A DNA stretch of 64,000 nt, taken from assembly GCA_034401795.1 (NCBI GenBank), contig CM067365.1, positions 7,773,907 to 7,837,906 on the forward strand, given 5' to 3'. The translations under genes were made by a program, and so were the position numbers. Under the pieces are notes generated by a model. The model was given only the letters and a program-made list of their open reading frames with translations. It did not search any database and was not told where the DNA came from. Below are positions 12,695 through 22,992 of this stretch, one piece after another. The stretch's first letter is position 1. Each line of letters opens with the position of its first letter. This DNA comes from Chaetoderma sp. LZ-2023a. Its lineage: Eukaryota > Mollusca > Caudofoveata > Chaetodermatida > Chaetodermatidae.

Positions 12695-12853
12695 CAATAC
12701 TCACCATTCTGTTACTTTCTGATACACAGCTGGCCTTGACAGCTGGCTCTAGGACTATAGACTTAGAAAGGTTTACCGACTCCTTGGAACCGGGTACTCG
12801 GCTCCCAACCGCCGAGTACCCGTCTACCATAGAGCTCATATTGTTTGCATAGC
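12695..12853. repeat. DIRS A left (3') inverted terminal repeat
   Basis: Reverse complement of 19520-19657. It contains a perfect hairpin with an 11-bp stem, GGGTACTCGGC paired with GCCGAGTACCC, at 12792-12821. Confidence 0.9.
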
Positions 12854-12905
12854 CACCAAACGAGAAAACCATGGCTTGCCTCCGTGGGGCTGGGAGGCTG
12901 GGTCC

Positions 12906-13009
12906 GTAACAGAATGGTGAGTATTGTTAGATCTCGGGGAAAGGGAAATTGAAATTTCCTGCATTCTCCTTCGATCAATACTCACCATTCTGTTACTTTC
13001 TGATATACA
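12906..13009. repeat. DIRS A internal complementary region
   Basis: Bases 12906-12963 are the reverse complement of the left terminus from 12658 (with small differences such as GGGGAAAGGG). Bases 12964-13009 are the reverse complement of the right terminus ending at 19669. The switch point is TGCA then TTCTCC. Confidence 0.9.
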
Positions 13010-13515
13010 CCAGATTTGTTCAGTAACCTGGTGGGAAGGGGCAAGCCATAAATGCTACTTTTGCCCCTTGGAGAAAGATTTTAGACTTAACAACTTGACT
13101 AACGGAGACCTAAAAGGACTGTCAAGTTACCGAAACCGAATCACATTCGCGTCACTGCCCCGCCCCCCCCCCTTTTTTCTCCTAAGAAAAGGGAGAGAAC
13201 TCATGAACATGTATCTTGCCTGAAACACAAATATGCCAAGAGGGTTAACTGCTCCTTGCATATCCACATGTATTAGCCTGGGAATGAGCATGAATATATA
13301 AGATGAATGAACATGATATATAGACATAATACAAAAAACTCTCACTAATGAATTACCTTATGATAACTGGACTTCAGACGTACCCGCCTCCAACCATTCA
13401 CTGGTCCGGCCATCAGTGACACAATCTGGTTGTCATCCTCACGCTCGACCATGTCTGCTTCTGAATTCTTTCTTACCAAAGTAAAAAACGGGAGAAGAGC
13501 AGTTTGGTCGCTTAA

Positions 13516-14703
13516 CTATCGTTTCAAAACAGCTAAAGCGAGTGGATTGGCGGAGTCTGACACATCCCTCATATAGGAATCCGTGAATGAGGACTCACAG
13601 TGCCATTGTGCAACGGCCATGATGTCCTCTAACGGAACACCACTGTAAAGGGCGGTCGAGGCGGCTATTCCTCGAACATCGTGTGCCCTTACGCATTGCA
13701 CCTGGTGCCCAGTCGCCATCTCATGAGTAGTCTGAATGCATTCGACTACCCAACGAGAGATAGAATCCATGGATGCGGCGCCATAAGGCTTCTTATGACA
13801 GATCCATAGATGTCTATCGTTCGACCGTAACGAGTCAGTCCGTTTCTTGTACTTAGTCAAAGCACGGACCGGGCACCAGACACTGGCATCACGATCAAAC
13901 CTAGTTAACTTCGGTATTATGATCGGTTTGCCGGGATATCTCAAAGATTGATTCTTTGACATAAACTCTGCTCTTGGCAGAAGACGCAGACCCTCTCCAG
14001 AGACAATAAATCGGTCCCTCTCTGCTGAAAGCGCATGGATCTCACTGCGCCTTCTAGCTGAGGAAGCTGCCAATAGAAAGACCGCCTTTAGAGTCAAATA
14101 CTTTAGACTAGCCGAACACAACGGTTCGAAAGGGTGCTTGGCCAGTACATTAAGCACTAAATATAGACTCCAGGCAGGAATGACTACCGGTTGTCTCGGT
14201 CGGAGATTGCTCATTCCCTTCACCATCACATTTAACTGGGCCACCTCTGGACTATCCCGGCTGGCTAGACAAGGGATAACTGATGCCAAAGCTGACTTGT
14301 ATCCAGCAATTGTGACGGGAGCTAGTCCTGAAAAGAACAGCTCACAGAGAAAGTCTGCTATTTGCTGAATAGTGGATTGAAAGATATCAATACCCTTTTC
14401 TTCACACCAGTCTGCAAATCTGTTAACCTTGTTGTTATATGACTTGAAGGTTGACCTCCTTCTCACAGCCGCGATGAAATCAGCAGCTTGTCGAGAAAAG
14501 CCTTCCGACGTGGAAAGCTGTTTGATAACATCCACGCAGTCAATTTGAACATTTCGGGACGCTCGTGTAGGAAGCGTACCTTGGCCTGGGAGATTATGTT
14601 CGGAATCTCGGGCAACTGCACTGGGTTTTCCACCAACAGATCTAGCAGATCCGTGAACCACGCCCTGCTTGGCCAATACGGTGCTATTAGCAGGACCAGA
14701 CAC
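13516..14703 (-). CDS. DIRS A tyrosine recombinase, open
   Basis: A 395-codon frame whose last roughly 340 residues, from NVQIDCVDV, are a complete DIRS recombinase domain. Catalytic residues are visible: Arg in ARRRSEIHALS, H-D-V-R-G, QWHCESS, and the Tyr in FTDSYMRD. It is colinear with element B's recombinase and about two-thirds identical by eye. The upstream part, which overlaps RT in the other frame, is interrupted in this copy, so the chosen Met is simply the first available. If expressed, the catalytic domain could be functional although the element cannot make its own RT. Confidence 0.85.
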   Translation of the reverse strand: MSGPANSTVLAKQGVVHGSARSVGGKPSAVARDSEHNLPGQGTLPTRASRNVQIDCVDVIKQLSTSEGFSRQAADFIAAVRRRSTFKSYNNKVNRFADWCEEKGIDIFQSTIQQIADFLCELFFSGLAPVTIAGYKSALASVIPCLASRDSPEVAQLNVMVKGMSNLRPRQPVVIPAWSLYLVLNVLAKHPFEPLCSASLKYLTLKAVFLLAASSARRRSEIHALSAERDRFIVSGEGLRLLPRAEFMSKNQSLRYPGKPIIIPKLTRFDRDASVWCPVRALTKYKKRTDSLRSNDRHLWICHKKPYGAASMDSISRWVVECIQTTHEMATGHQVQCVRAHDVRGIAASTALYSGVPLEDIMAVAQWHCESSFTDSYMRDVSDSANPLALAVLKR

Positions 14704-16482
14704 GGTTCCTCCCTGATCTTCACCAATACCTTCGGTAGAAGGATGGTGGGTGGGTACGCGTAAGCGTGCATCCCCCTCCAGCTTATCGCCAGAGCGTCTG
14801 TATCAACGGCATTTGGATCTGGAATCGGCGAGACATGTCATGATTTGAGCATTTTCCTTTGTGGCGAACAAGTCCACGTTGGGTTTGCCCCAATGCTCAA
14901 AGATCCTTCGTAGAACTGGAGGGTTGAGGGACCATTCTGTCGGCAGAATTCTCTGTCTGCGAGACAAAGCATCCGCCAGAATGTTCAATCGGCCAGGAAT
15001 GTGAGCTGTTTTCAAAACAACCGAGTAATTCCTGCACCATTGAATCAAGTGCTACACTTTGATACAAAGTGTGGGAGACCTGGTCCCGCCTTGGCAATTT
15101 ATGTATGATACTACCGTTGAATTGTCCCACCGTATCAATATCACCTTGCCCCTGATCATAGGAAGAAACTCTTCCAACGCCAGTTCCACTGCCATCATTG
15201 CCAACAGATTGATATGCAGTTGACTCTCCAGGAGAGTCCATGTGCCTGAGACCTGGTGTTCTCCCAGGCAGGCACCCCACCCTTCCAGCGACGCATCCGT
15301 GTACACGGACAGCTGGGGGCGAGGTAGGTGCAGCGAAACCCCTACTAGGAGATTCTGACGCTGTTTCCACCATAGCAGATGCGATATTATCGGCTCAAAA
15401 ACTGGCACCCCGTTTTGACAGGGGTTCTGTTCTCTGTTTCCACAGAGACATCAGATACAACTGGATAGGTCTCCTCATTAGAGCAGCGAACGGGATCACC
15501 TGCTCCATGGAGACCATCATTCCCAGCATCTGAAGAAACCGCCTCACCTGAATGTGGTTTGCCACTCGAAAACTCTCGAGGATGGCTAACAGAGACACCA
15601 CTCTGGGCTCTGACGGGTAAACCCTGCCCTCCTCGAGATCGAATCGCATCCCCAAATAAATGAAATGTTGAGTGGGCGTCAACTCGGATTTCTCCTTGTT
15701 GACTATCCAGCCTAGATCTGAAAGTAACTTCAGAGTCAGAGCAGTATCCACGTTCAACCTGGCTGCCGAGTCTGCCTTAAGCAGCCAGTCGTCTATGTAG
15801 GTGTGTAGCGCCACGTTCTCTTTTCTGAAAAACGCTGTCACCGCAAGGACCACTCTTGTGAAAACCCTCGGAGCTGTCGACGGGCCAAATGGGAGAACAG
15901 TAAACTCCCATACTTGATTCTGAAACGCAAATCTCAGAAACCTGTGCCAACTCCGGTTCATTGGAATGTGGAAATATGCATCTTTCAGATCGATCGACAC
16001 ACACCACATTCCCTTCCTCAATCCCGCCATTACCGATCTCGGCGTTTCCATCTGGAACCGAGGCGTATGGATAAACCAATTTAATGGCCTGAGATTGAGT
16101 ATGGGTTTCCATCCCCCCCGTGCTCTTGGGGACAAGGAACATGTTTGAATAGAAGCCTGGAGTGTTCCGGTTCGCTGGTTTTATTGCTCCCTTCAGAAGC
16201 AAACCCGACACCTCCTTTTGCACGGCTTCTAACTTGTCTGGCTCCCTTGGTACGGGTGTCCAGACAGGTGCCAAAGACAGATTTTGTGGCGGAAAGTCCC
16301 ACCACTCCGGCATGTAACCCTGGGATAACCATCCCAGGACCAGACTGTCTGACGTCACACCTCGCCAGGCCTCGACGAAACGCAAGAGGCTTCCACCCAC
16401 CATAGACGCCTCGACGTCTAACGGGGTTGTCTAGCTCGCGGTCCGCTCCCCCCCCCTCTCTTAACGAGAGAGAGAGAACCAT
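14463..16482 (-). pseudogene. DIRS A RT-RNase H-methyltransferase, broken
   Basis: Colinear with the intact 712-codon gene of element C. Compared with C, it has an expanded C run near 16110 (frameshift), an extra base near 15402, a TGG-to-TAG nonsense change at 15052-15054, and a 2-base loss near 14835. The YIDDWLLKA RT motif, YTDASLEGWGACL RNase H motif and the MT block (YPPTILLPK, VLLIAP) are still readable in separate frames. Confidence 0.88.
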
Positions 16483-18607
16483 TTCGGTCTTGGCACGGCG
16501 GGTATAACTGCCACCGCTGTTCCTGTCGCACAGGTGCGGTCCAGGCGGATATGAAGGGAGCTCTCGTACCCTCAGGTACGATCCGCCCCCTTCTGTCCAC
16601 CCTTGGAGGACTTACCCTTACCCTTCCCCTTGCCCTTCCCGCCTCTAGGGCGGTCAGGAGCAAGCTTGGGGAGGGTAGGAGCCTCAACAACCTTCCTGGC
16701 TTTCTTAGCCGGCGGTGGCTGAGAAAAACCAGCTGAAGCAGAAGTCGCAGCAGGCTTAGCTTTCGCCTTGCCCTTATGCTTCTTCTGCTTCTTTGGAGGT
16801 TGTCCCGCTAGCGGTTTCCCTACAGCCCCTAGTGCGTGCGCTTGCCGCACTAGCTCCAGCTGTAGATTGACCGCCAACCGATTCTGCGTGATACTGGCCG
16901 TATCCTCTAGGATGGCCCGCGCTTGGCCACCGAAGATGCTAGGCCCTGTCAGGGGTGTCCCAAGAAGACGCTCCCTGACTGCCGTAGCCGGACGCATATG
17001 GTCAATAACCATTTGCCTCCTGGATTTGGTCACACGTGCCTGCACCCTTGCCAATGCGTCCATAGACAGCACCAAGCCGTCATTCACGCACGAAAGCGCC
17101 ACAGGTGGCACAGGGGGGCCTGCCCCCGCTTCAGCCCACACTGACTGAAGGAGACGATAAGAGTGGTTGACAGCACTCATAGCTGCCCTCACACCCTCGT
17201 CGCATAGGGACAGGACTTCCTCTTGGTGTACCTGGGACCTGTCTACAAGTGCCGGACCGGGGCCACCCGCTCCAGCACTCTGAACCCCCAGGATCCTCCG
17301 TGACCGACGGCACTACACCATATCTGTCGTATTCCCCCCCGCGGAATACGACACCTTGCCCGCACCTCCCTGGAGGCCGCAGGGAGCTGGCCCTTGGTCG
17401 CAAGTTGCATGCTATAAATAGCATCCAACAACTCTATGAACCGTGGATCCAGTCCCACTGACTGCAAGATCCCTGTCCGAATCGATGCAACCGACGGACG
17501 GGGCGCATCCTCCTCGGCCGTGGCCGAAACCACAGACGGGTCCACCCTGGCTAGCCAAGTCAGAGCCTCGGACCAGTCTATTTCCGAGAAGGAAACACCC
17601 GCACACACGTCACCCGTTGACGCGCTCACGGGTCTGCCAGCCACGGCCTCCCGGCAAGGAGCCGCGGCTGACACACCAGGCACTCCGGTACCACCCGGTT
17701 CCGCCGCCACCCCATGAACCATACCAGTCCATGGAAAACCGTACGGACCCGTAGCGGACGCGGAACCGTGGCCAAACACGGGCGCCACCGGCACCCCATG
17801 TCCGACCGCCGGACCGGGCGAGATAGGTGAGTACCATGCCCGCCCCTGCACACCGGTCACCGCGCCAGCTGGTGCCAAACCAACCGACACGGAACCGGTG
17901 CCCGGTACCAGATTGGCCTCAACCACAGGCGGAGCCACTGCCCTGGCTTGCGCCAAGCCAGACAGATGGAGGGCGGTTCCGTCCAGGACGGAATCGACCT
18001 CCATATGCTCCACCCGTGGCATCACAGGCCACAGCAATCACTCCTCTTCGGCCTCCTCGTCTTCAGACTCCGAAGAGTCGTAACCAGACGCTACTGGACC
18101 ACCCGGAGGTGGCCGCAGAGAGACAGAACCCGCCAGGCCGGAGCCTTACAGGACTGCCAGGGGGCCGTACGAGACGGCCCCCTCGGTAACCAGTCCAGAA
18201 CCATGTCCAAGGACAGGGTCCGTACCAGGCATGGAGAGCAACTGCCCCCCAACCTTCGGAAGCAGTGACGACACCAGCGTGGGCAGAACGCTATGCAGAA
18301 ACCCCTGCATAGCCGGACCGAACCACGCCAGCGGTGCCATCTCCGCCACCTCCAGCTGGGGATGTGGTGCGCCCCCACCGGCCGAACCAGACGCTCCACG
18401 ATTTAACCTCGGACCGCCTGTCCCCGCGTCAGACCCAGCCACATCCTTCTGGCCAAGGAATTTCACCATCATATCGACGGACCACACTGCGCACACATTA
18501 CATCGATGATCAAGGTTACAGGGCTTACACCTAAAACAGACATGGTCCTTAAACACGACGCGTACAAACTTGTGGCACTCGTCACATGATGGCGGGGCTG
18601 GCTTGGC
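16418..18607 (-). pseudogene. DIRS A Gag, broken
   Basis: Three frames carry consecutive parts. The N-terminal Cys motif and hydrophobic segment lie at 18146-18607, the middle at 17243-18037, and the LLGTPLTGPSIFGG block with a Lys/Gly-rich tail at 16572-17192. About 50 bases near 17245 are present here but absent in element C. A 3' splice-site-like TTTTATAG ends immediately before GCCAAG at 18607. Its TAG is an in-frame stop just ahead of the Cys motif, so an upstream exon is needed. Confidence 0.75.
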
Positions 18608-19519
18608 CTATAAAATAAGCACAAACCTACAATAAGCAAGCGGAACGAGACACGGATGGAAGGCAGACAATTAATTTTCAAATAAATTGACCATAAATTA
18701 AATGTAACCCTCCCGCACCCCACCCCGCAATGTTACAGCAAAGATCGCATTGATTATGACGACAAGAATGAAGCGGGCATAAATACACCCATAATTGATC
18801 CTCCAGGATGTATCACGGCTCCAGGAATCATATCGCATAGCATTCGGGGTATATTTACCAATCAATATAAATTATACTCCTAACGAAAGCTGACACGATA
18901 TGTGAAGAAACAACAAAATGTAAACAAACTGCTGTAGCACACGGTAAAACCGCAGACCACGCATCTCACAAGAATTTTGACACCACCGATCATTGCAAAC
19001 CGATCGTGATCACACGTAAACTTGACCATTCCAAAGTTTTCTGGTACCATTTTTAGTACGCAGCACCCAGAACAGATGCGCGAATTAATGAAAACATTTT
19101 CTTCACATAAACATCCGAGCCTCACGGGTGTGACATCACCCGCTCGCACCCTACGGAAAAACGACGTCAGCCGATATTCGTGTTAGAAATACCGTAGCAA
19201 ACACCTATTTTCATATATGCCGATCGCCTGTTGGGGTTTAAAGAAGGCGATCGTCCGGCATATCTCGTTGTTAGCACACGTCCCAGATTCTATGGGGTCA
19301 GAAATTGGAACATGCGACACAACGAATTTTAGAGACCTAAGTCTTTTAACTATGGATAATAAGGAATTATACAACCTGGTCTTCATTGGCGGTATTCTCC
19401 ATTTTATCCAGTTATATCCTTTACAAACGCACACTATCAAATCACAGACAAGACTTAGATTTCCTTCACAAAAAACTCAAAATCTTTCCTGCAAAGAAAA
19501 AACGTGGCCAGCTCTTGTT

Positions 19520-19657
19520 GCTATGCAAACAAGAATGAGCTCTATGGTAGACGGGTACTCGGCGGTTGGGAGCCGGTAAAGCTTTCTAAGTCTATAGTCC
19601 TAGAGCCAGCTGTCAAGGCCAGCTGTGTATCAAAAAGTAACAGAATGGTGAGTATTG
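19520..19657. repeat. DIRS A right (5') inverted terminal repeat, deleted hairpin arm
   Basis: Partner of 12695-12853 but about 22 bases shorter. The second arm of the hairpin and the adjacent bases are missing (near 19576), so the stem-loop cannot form at this end. Confidence 0.9.
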
Positions 19658-19669
19658 ATCGAAGGAGAA

Positions 19670-20070
19670 GGTAGCCATCTTGGAGTTCGAATCATCGTCA
19701 ATTTCAATCGGTCTTTTTCTCCAGACCTAGTCCAACCACCCTATGAAGTTTCAAAGCGATCCGATAAACGGGAACAGAGTTATCATCCGGAAACCAATTT
19801 TCAAGATGGTGGCCATCTTGGATTTCGGATCATTGTCGACTTTGATAGGTTTCTTCCTCAGACCTAGTTAACAGTTATCATTCGGAAATCAATTTTCAAG
19901 ATGGCCGCCGGTGGCTGGCAGCCATCTTGGATTTCGGATCATGGTCGATTTCGATAGGTTTCTTCCCCAGATCTAGTTCAACCACTCCATGAAGTTTCAA
20001 AGCGATCCGATAAACGGCAACGTTATCATTCGGAAACCACTCTGCCGCCCGCACGCCCGCCGCCATTACA
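19670..20070. repeat. 150-bp minisatellite, right part, copy 1
   Basis: Three more units (some with internal deletions) continue after DIRS A. Each contains AAGATGGC and GCCATCTT in inverted orientation. The array then meets the second half of the dead RT. Confidence 0.8.
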
Positions 20071-20088
20071 TAAATTTTTTGGCGGGGT

Positions 20089-20574
20089 ATAAAAAGGGAT
20101 CTCGGCTCTCACCAAATAACTATCAACCTGTAGCTTTAACCAGCCAAATATGCAAACTAATGGAAAAACTTGTCCTCGACGCACTGTGGCAACACATCGA
20201 CGATAATCAGCTAATATCTTGCCATCAGCATGGCTTTCAGAAGAGATGTGCTTGTATCACGCAACTCATTGAGTGCATGTCAGATTGGTTCTCGGCTTAC
20301 GACGACAACAAACAAACTGATGCAATTTATTTAGATTGCAGCAAATGTTTGATACAGTACCACATGCACGCCGCATACATAAACTGCAAAATCTAGAAAT
20401 AAAGGGACACATTTTACTATGGATCAAATCTTTCCTATCTCATAGACAGCAATGAGTCATTTTAAGAAATGGACATTCAGACTGGAAACCCATTAGAAAC
20501 GGTGTACCACAGGGTTCTATTCTTGGCCCTGTACTTTTCCTGCTATTCGTTAATGACCTTCCAGACTTGTAAAG
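20089..20574 (+). pseudogene. Non-LTR retrotransposon RT fragment (second part), copy 1
   Basis: Continues the RT: KKGSRLSPNNYQPVALTS, then GFQKRCACITQL, AIYLDCSK (motif A, frameshifted at the following residues) and NGVPQGSILGPVLFLLFVND. It ends before the FADD motif, so catalysis is impossible. Jockey/CR1 group. Confidence 0.88.
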
Positions 20575-20596
20575 TTTACGGCGAAGAAACTAACCC

Positions 20597-21154
20597 AACA
20601 AGTATCCAAGATATTTACATAGATATATGACACTGGTGATTTTGCCTGTGCACAAACATAAAACACATGACATTCAAAGAACAAAAGAACTGTACATAGC
20701 TCCTAGCTAGACGTGAATATGGAGATACAATACTGCAGCTAGCCGAAGCATAATTAAACTGCATTGACAATAGCTTCCCCACCGGCGACCACACACCTCA
20801 TGGCCTATAGCGAAAGATTTATAGGTAAGAAACGATTCTCTACATGGCAAATCATCCTGGTACAAGCAATAAGGGACTAAATGACCTGTTATCGTATGCA
20901 GGAAGATCAATGTATCGTCCGGTAAGGTGTTTTCGAGAGTCATGTGATTTAGAGGGTACATACTTTTGACATTCTGACACGCCATTTAGGTCATGTCAAC
21001 AAATCATGTGTCATTAAATAGATACAGTATTTTTACACCACAAGTGTAAATTTTTAAAAGATGCGCGTAGAACAAGTGATTATTTTATGCATTTTGTGGT
21101 CAGTCTAGTGAAAAACATGTATTTTCACTATTACTTTTTTTACCCATGATAAAA
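20597..21154. other. Upstream DNA, copy 1, no gene seen
   Basis: Matches 54584-55136. No coding or structural signal was recognised. Confidence 0.6.
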
Positions 21155-21654
21155 NNNNNNNNNNNNNNNNNNNNNNNNNNNNNNNNNNNNNNNNNNNNNN
21201 NNNNNNNNNNNNNNNNNNNNNNNNNNNNNNNNNNNNNNNNNNNNNNNNNNNNNNNNNNNNNNNNNNNNNNNNNNNNNNNNNNNNNNNNNNNNNNNNNNNN
21301 NNNNNNNNNNNNNNNNNNNNNNNNNNNNNNNNNNNNNNNNNNNNNNNNNNNNNNNNNNNNNNNNNNNNNNNNNNNNNNNNNNNNNNNNNNNNNNNNNNNN
21401 NNNNNNNNNNNNNNNNNNNNNNNNNNNNNNNNNNNNNNNNNNNNNNNNNNNNNNNNNNNNNNNNNNNNNNNNNNNNNNNNNNNNNNNNNNNNNNNNNNNN
21501 NNNNNNNNNNNNNNNNNNNNNNNNNNNNNNNNNNNNNNNNNNNNNNNNNNNNNNNNNNNNNNNNNNNNNNNNNNNNNNNNNNNNNNNNNNNNNNNNNNNN
21601 NNNNNNNNNNNNNNNNNNNNNNNNNNNNNNNNNNNNNNNNNNNNNNNNNNNNNN
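21155..21654. other. Scaffold gap, 500 N
   Basis: Exactly 500 N, a conventional placeholder for a gap of unknown size. The left side is ATG9-upstream sequence of copy 1; the right side is the 5' part of a DIRS element. True adjacency of the flanks is therefore unproven. Confidence 0.98.
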
Positions 21655-21999
21655 AAGTCACCTGATTTAAAGGTCCTCCGTCCTCCTGTGGCGACGTATT
21701 CCTATCCGCAATCCAAAAAAGTGACTAACACTCCAAACAAACACCACTTAAACAGTTTAAGAGAGCGAAAAGCTATTGAACAAAAAAAACATGTGTGATC
21801 TCTTTGCCAATAATCTAGCAAAGAGAAAGTGCTAGTCTGCGCATGCGCGGTGGTGGGGCTGGCATCCGCCAGACTACGCTCTGACTCCCTGCCCAGTAGG
21901 GGCAACCTAACTGTTTTAAATCTGAGTGTTTATTGAGTGAAAGCCAATATTTAGCAATATCAAAAGTATTAGGGAGGTAAGTATACTCTTGAAGTGAAA
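21655..21999 (-). mobile_element. DIRS D, 5' end only (B family)
   Basis: Matches the right end of element B from 35106 to 35449, including the inverted terminal repeat (21806-21984) and the terminal GTGAAA, then leaves homology at 22000. It includes the candidate Gag exon 1 sequence with ATT in place of ATG. The rest of the element is in the gap. It would lie in ATG9 intron 6 or beyond, on the gene's strand. Confidence 0.92.
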
Positions 22000-22362
22000 T
22001 AGCCAGTGTCAAAATCGTCTCACAGCGAGACCTTATATTGTGTTAAGATCTGAGACAACTCGAATTAGTCGTTTTCTAGATACATCTCCGGACCACACCC
22101 ACCCACCCCCACAGATAGACCCTTCAGGGTGAGGGTAATAACATTATTCCAATCATTAGACATGGATTTCGCCAAACCTGCTTTCTATTGAGGGATCTGA
22201 TCTGTCACTCAAGTAGCTTACATCATAATCAGTGAGGGACCTGATCTGTCACTCAAGTAGCTTACATCATAATCAGTTACATCACTAGTTAACCAATGTC
22301 ACAATCATAATCAAAAAGTATATGCACACTGTATTTGAAAGATTTACAATTAATAAACATTC

Positions 22363-22426
22363 TGTTGAATCTTATGAAACTAATTTGACTGGGAGCAGTC
22401 AAATTAGTTTCAAAATATTCAACAGC
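22363..22426. repeat. Palindromic repeat, family P1, short loop
   Basis: Arms TGTTGAATCTTATGAAAC and GTTTCAAAATATTCAACA have only GGGAGC at the centre. Found in ATG9 intron 6. Confidence 0.75.
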
Positions 22427-22512
22427 TTACTTGTACCTTTTAATTCCAATTCTGAGAATTCATACAGATTTCAAAGTTTCAAGTCGATTGCAACATGCGT
22501 AAAAAGTGTGCA

Positions 22513-22706
22513 AAACGTAGCTAGAAATAGGGGGGGGGGGGGATATAGTTAGAAATGGTAGGGGCATATAGCTAGAAATGGGCGGGGCATATAGCTAGAA
22601 ATGGGCGGGGCATATAGCTAGAAATGGGCAGGGTATATTGCTAGAAATGGGCAGGGTATAGTTAGAAATAGGTGGGGCATATAGCTAGAAATGGGCGGGG
22701 CATAGT
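22513..22706. repeat. Minisatellite, about 22-24 bp unit
   Basis: Roughly seven or eight units of ATAGCTAGAAATGGGCGGGGC with small variations and an intervening G run. The unit is an expansion of a phrase (AGCTAGAATGGGCG) found once beside most P1 palindromes. Confidence 0.88.
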
Positions 22707-22892
22707 AGGAAATCGATTTCTCCATTTATCAGTAAGATTTTTATTCTCCAAGCATTTTTTGCTAATTAGTAGGTCGGTCCCTGTATCACTACACCACTCT
22801 CTAGACATATTCTATTTGAAAATTGAAATCTTCTTGAACAAATTTCATGATTAAAGGGTTAACAACCTAGGTGTACTTTGAGAATAACTCAC

Positions 22893-22992
22893 CAGTCACC
22901 GAGAAATGGAGCTCTATACGTCAGTGGCAGTATTGATTTGTTCACCATAGCAATCATGTAGTTCTTAAATCTCAGTATTCTATGGTAGATAT
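22893..22992 (-). CDS. ATG9: ATG9 exon 6 (copy 2 only)
   Basis: A 100-base exon between the acceptor ATTTTCAG and the donor GTGAGT. It continues as DIYHRILRFKNYMIAMVNKS, a signature ATG9 block. No exon 7 is seen between 22000 and 22892, so it must lie beyond DIRS fragment D or in the gap. Confidence 0.93.

Larger units (their letters stand above)
12658..19669 (-). mobile_element. DIRS retrotransposon A, full length, degraded (7012 bp)
   Basis: Same family as element C (46448-53382). It has inverted terminal repeats, an internal complementary region, and the Gag, RT-RH-MT, recombinase order on the minus strand. The recombinase is open; Gag and RT are broken. It sits inside an array of 150-bp minisatellite repeats (flanks 12437-12657 and 19670-20070), themselves within a dead LINE. 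Copy 2 has no element at the matching site. Ends are TGCAGG and GGAGAA; the repeat flanks fuse without an obvious target duplication, although one base is ambiguous. Confidence 0.92.
1..21154. repeat. Segmental copy 1 of the ATG9 5' region
   Basis: This stretch realigns in the same order and orientation with 25467-55136. The two share exons, introns, MITEs, the 160-bp array and LINE remnants, and differ by scattered single-base changes and small indels. Copy 1 alone contains DIRS A. It lacks DIRS B and the hAT with DIRS C. It ends at the scaffold gap, in sequence matching 55136. Confidence 0.93.
22000..22892. other. ATG9 intron 6 remnant, copy 2
   Basis: Non-coding sequence between DIRS D and ATG9 exon 6. 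It contains a duplicated 45-bp phrase (GATCTGTCACTCAAGTAGC at about 22200 and 22240), a P1 palindrome and the 22513-22706 minisatellite. Confidence 0.7.

Noticed and set aside
21140..21670. Apparent open frames across the N gap
   Set aside because: They exist only because N bases contain no stop codons.
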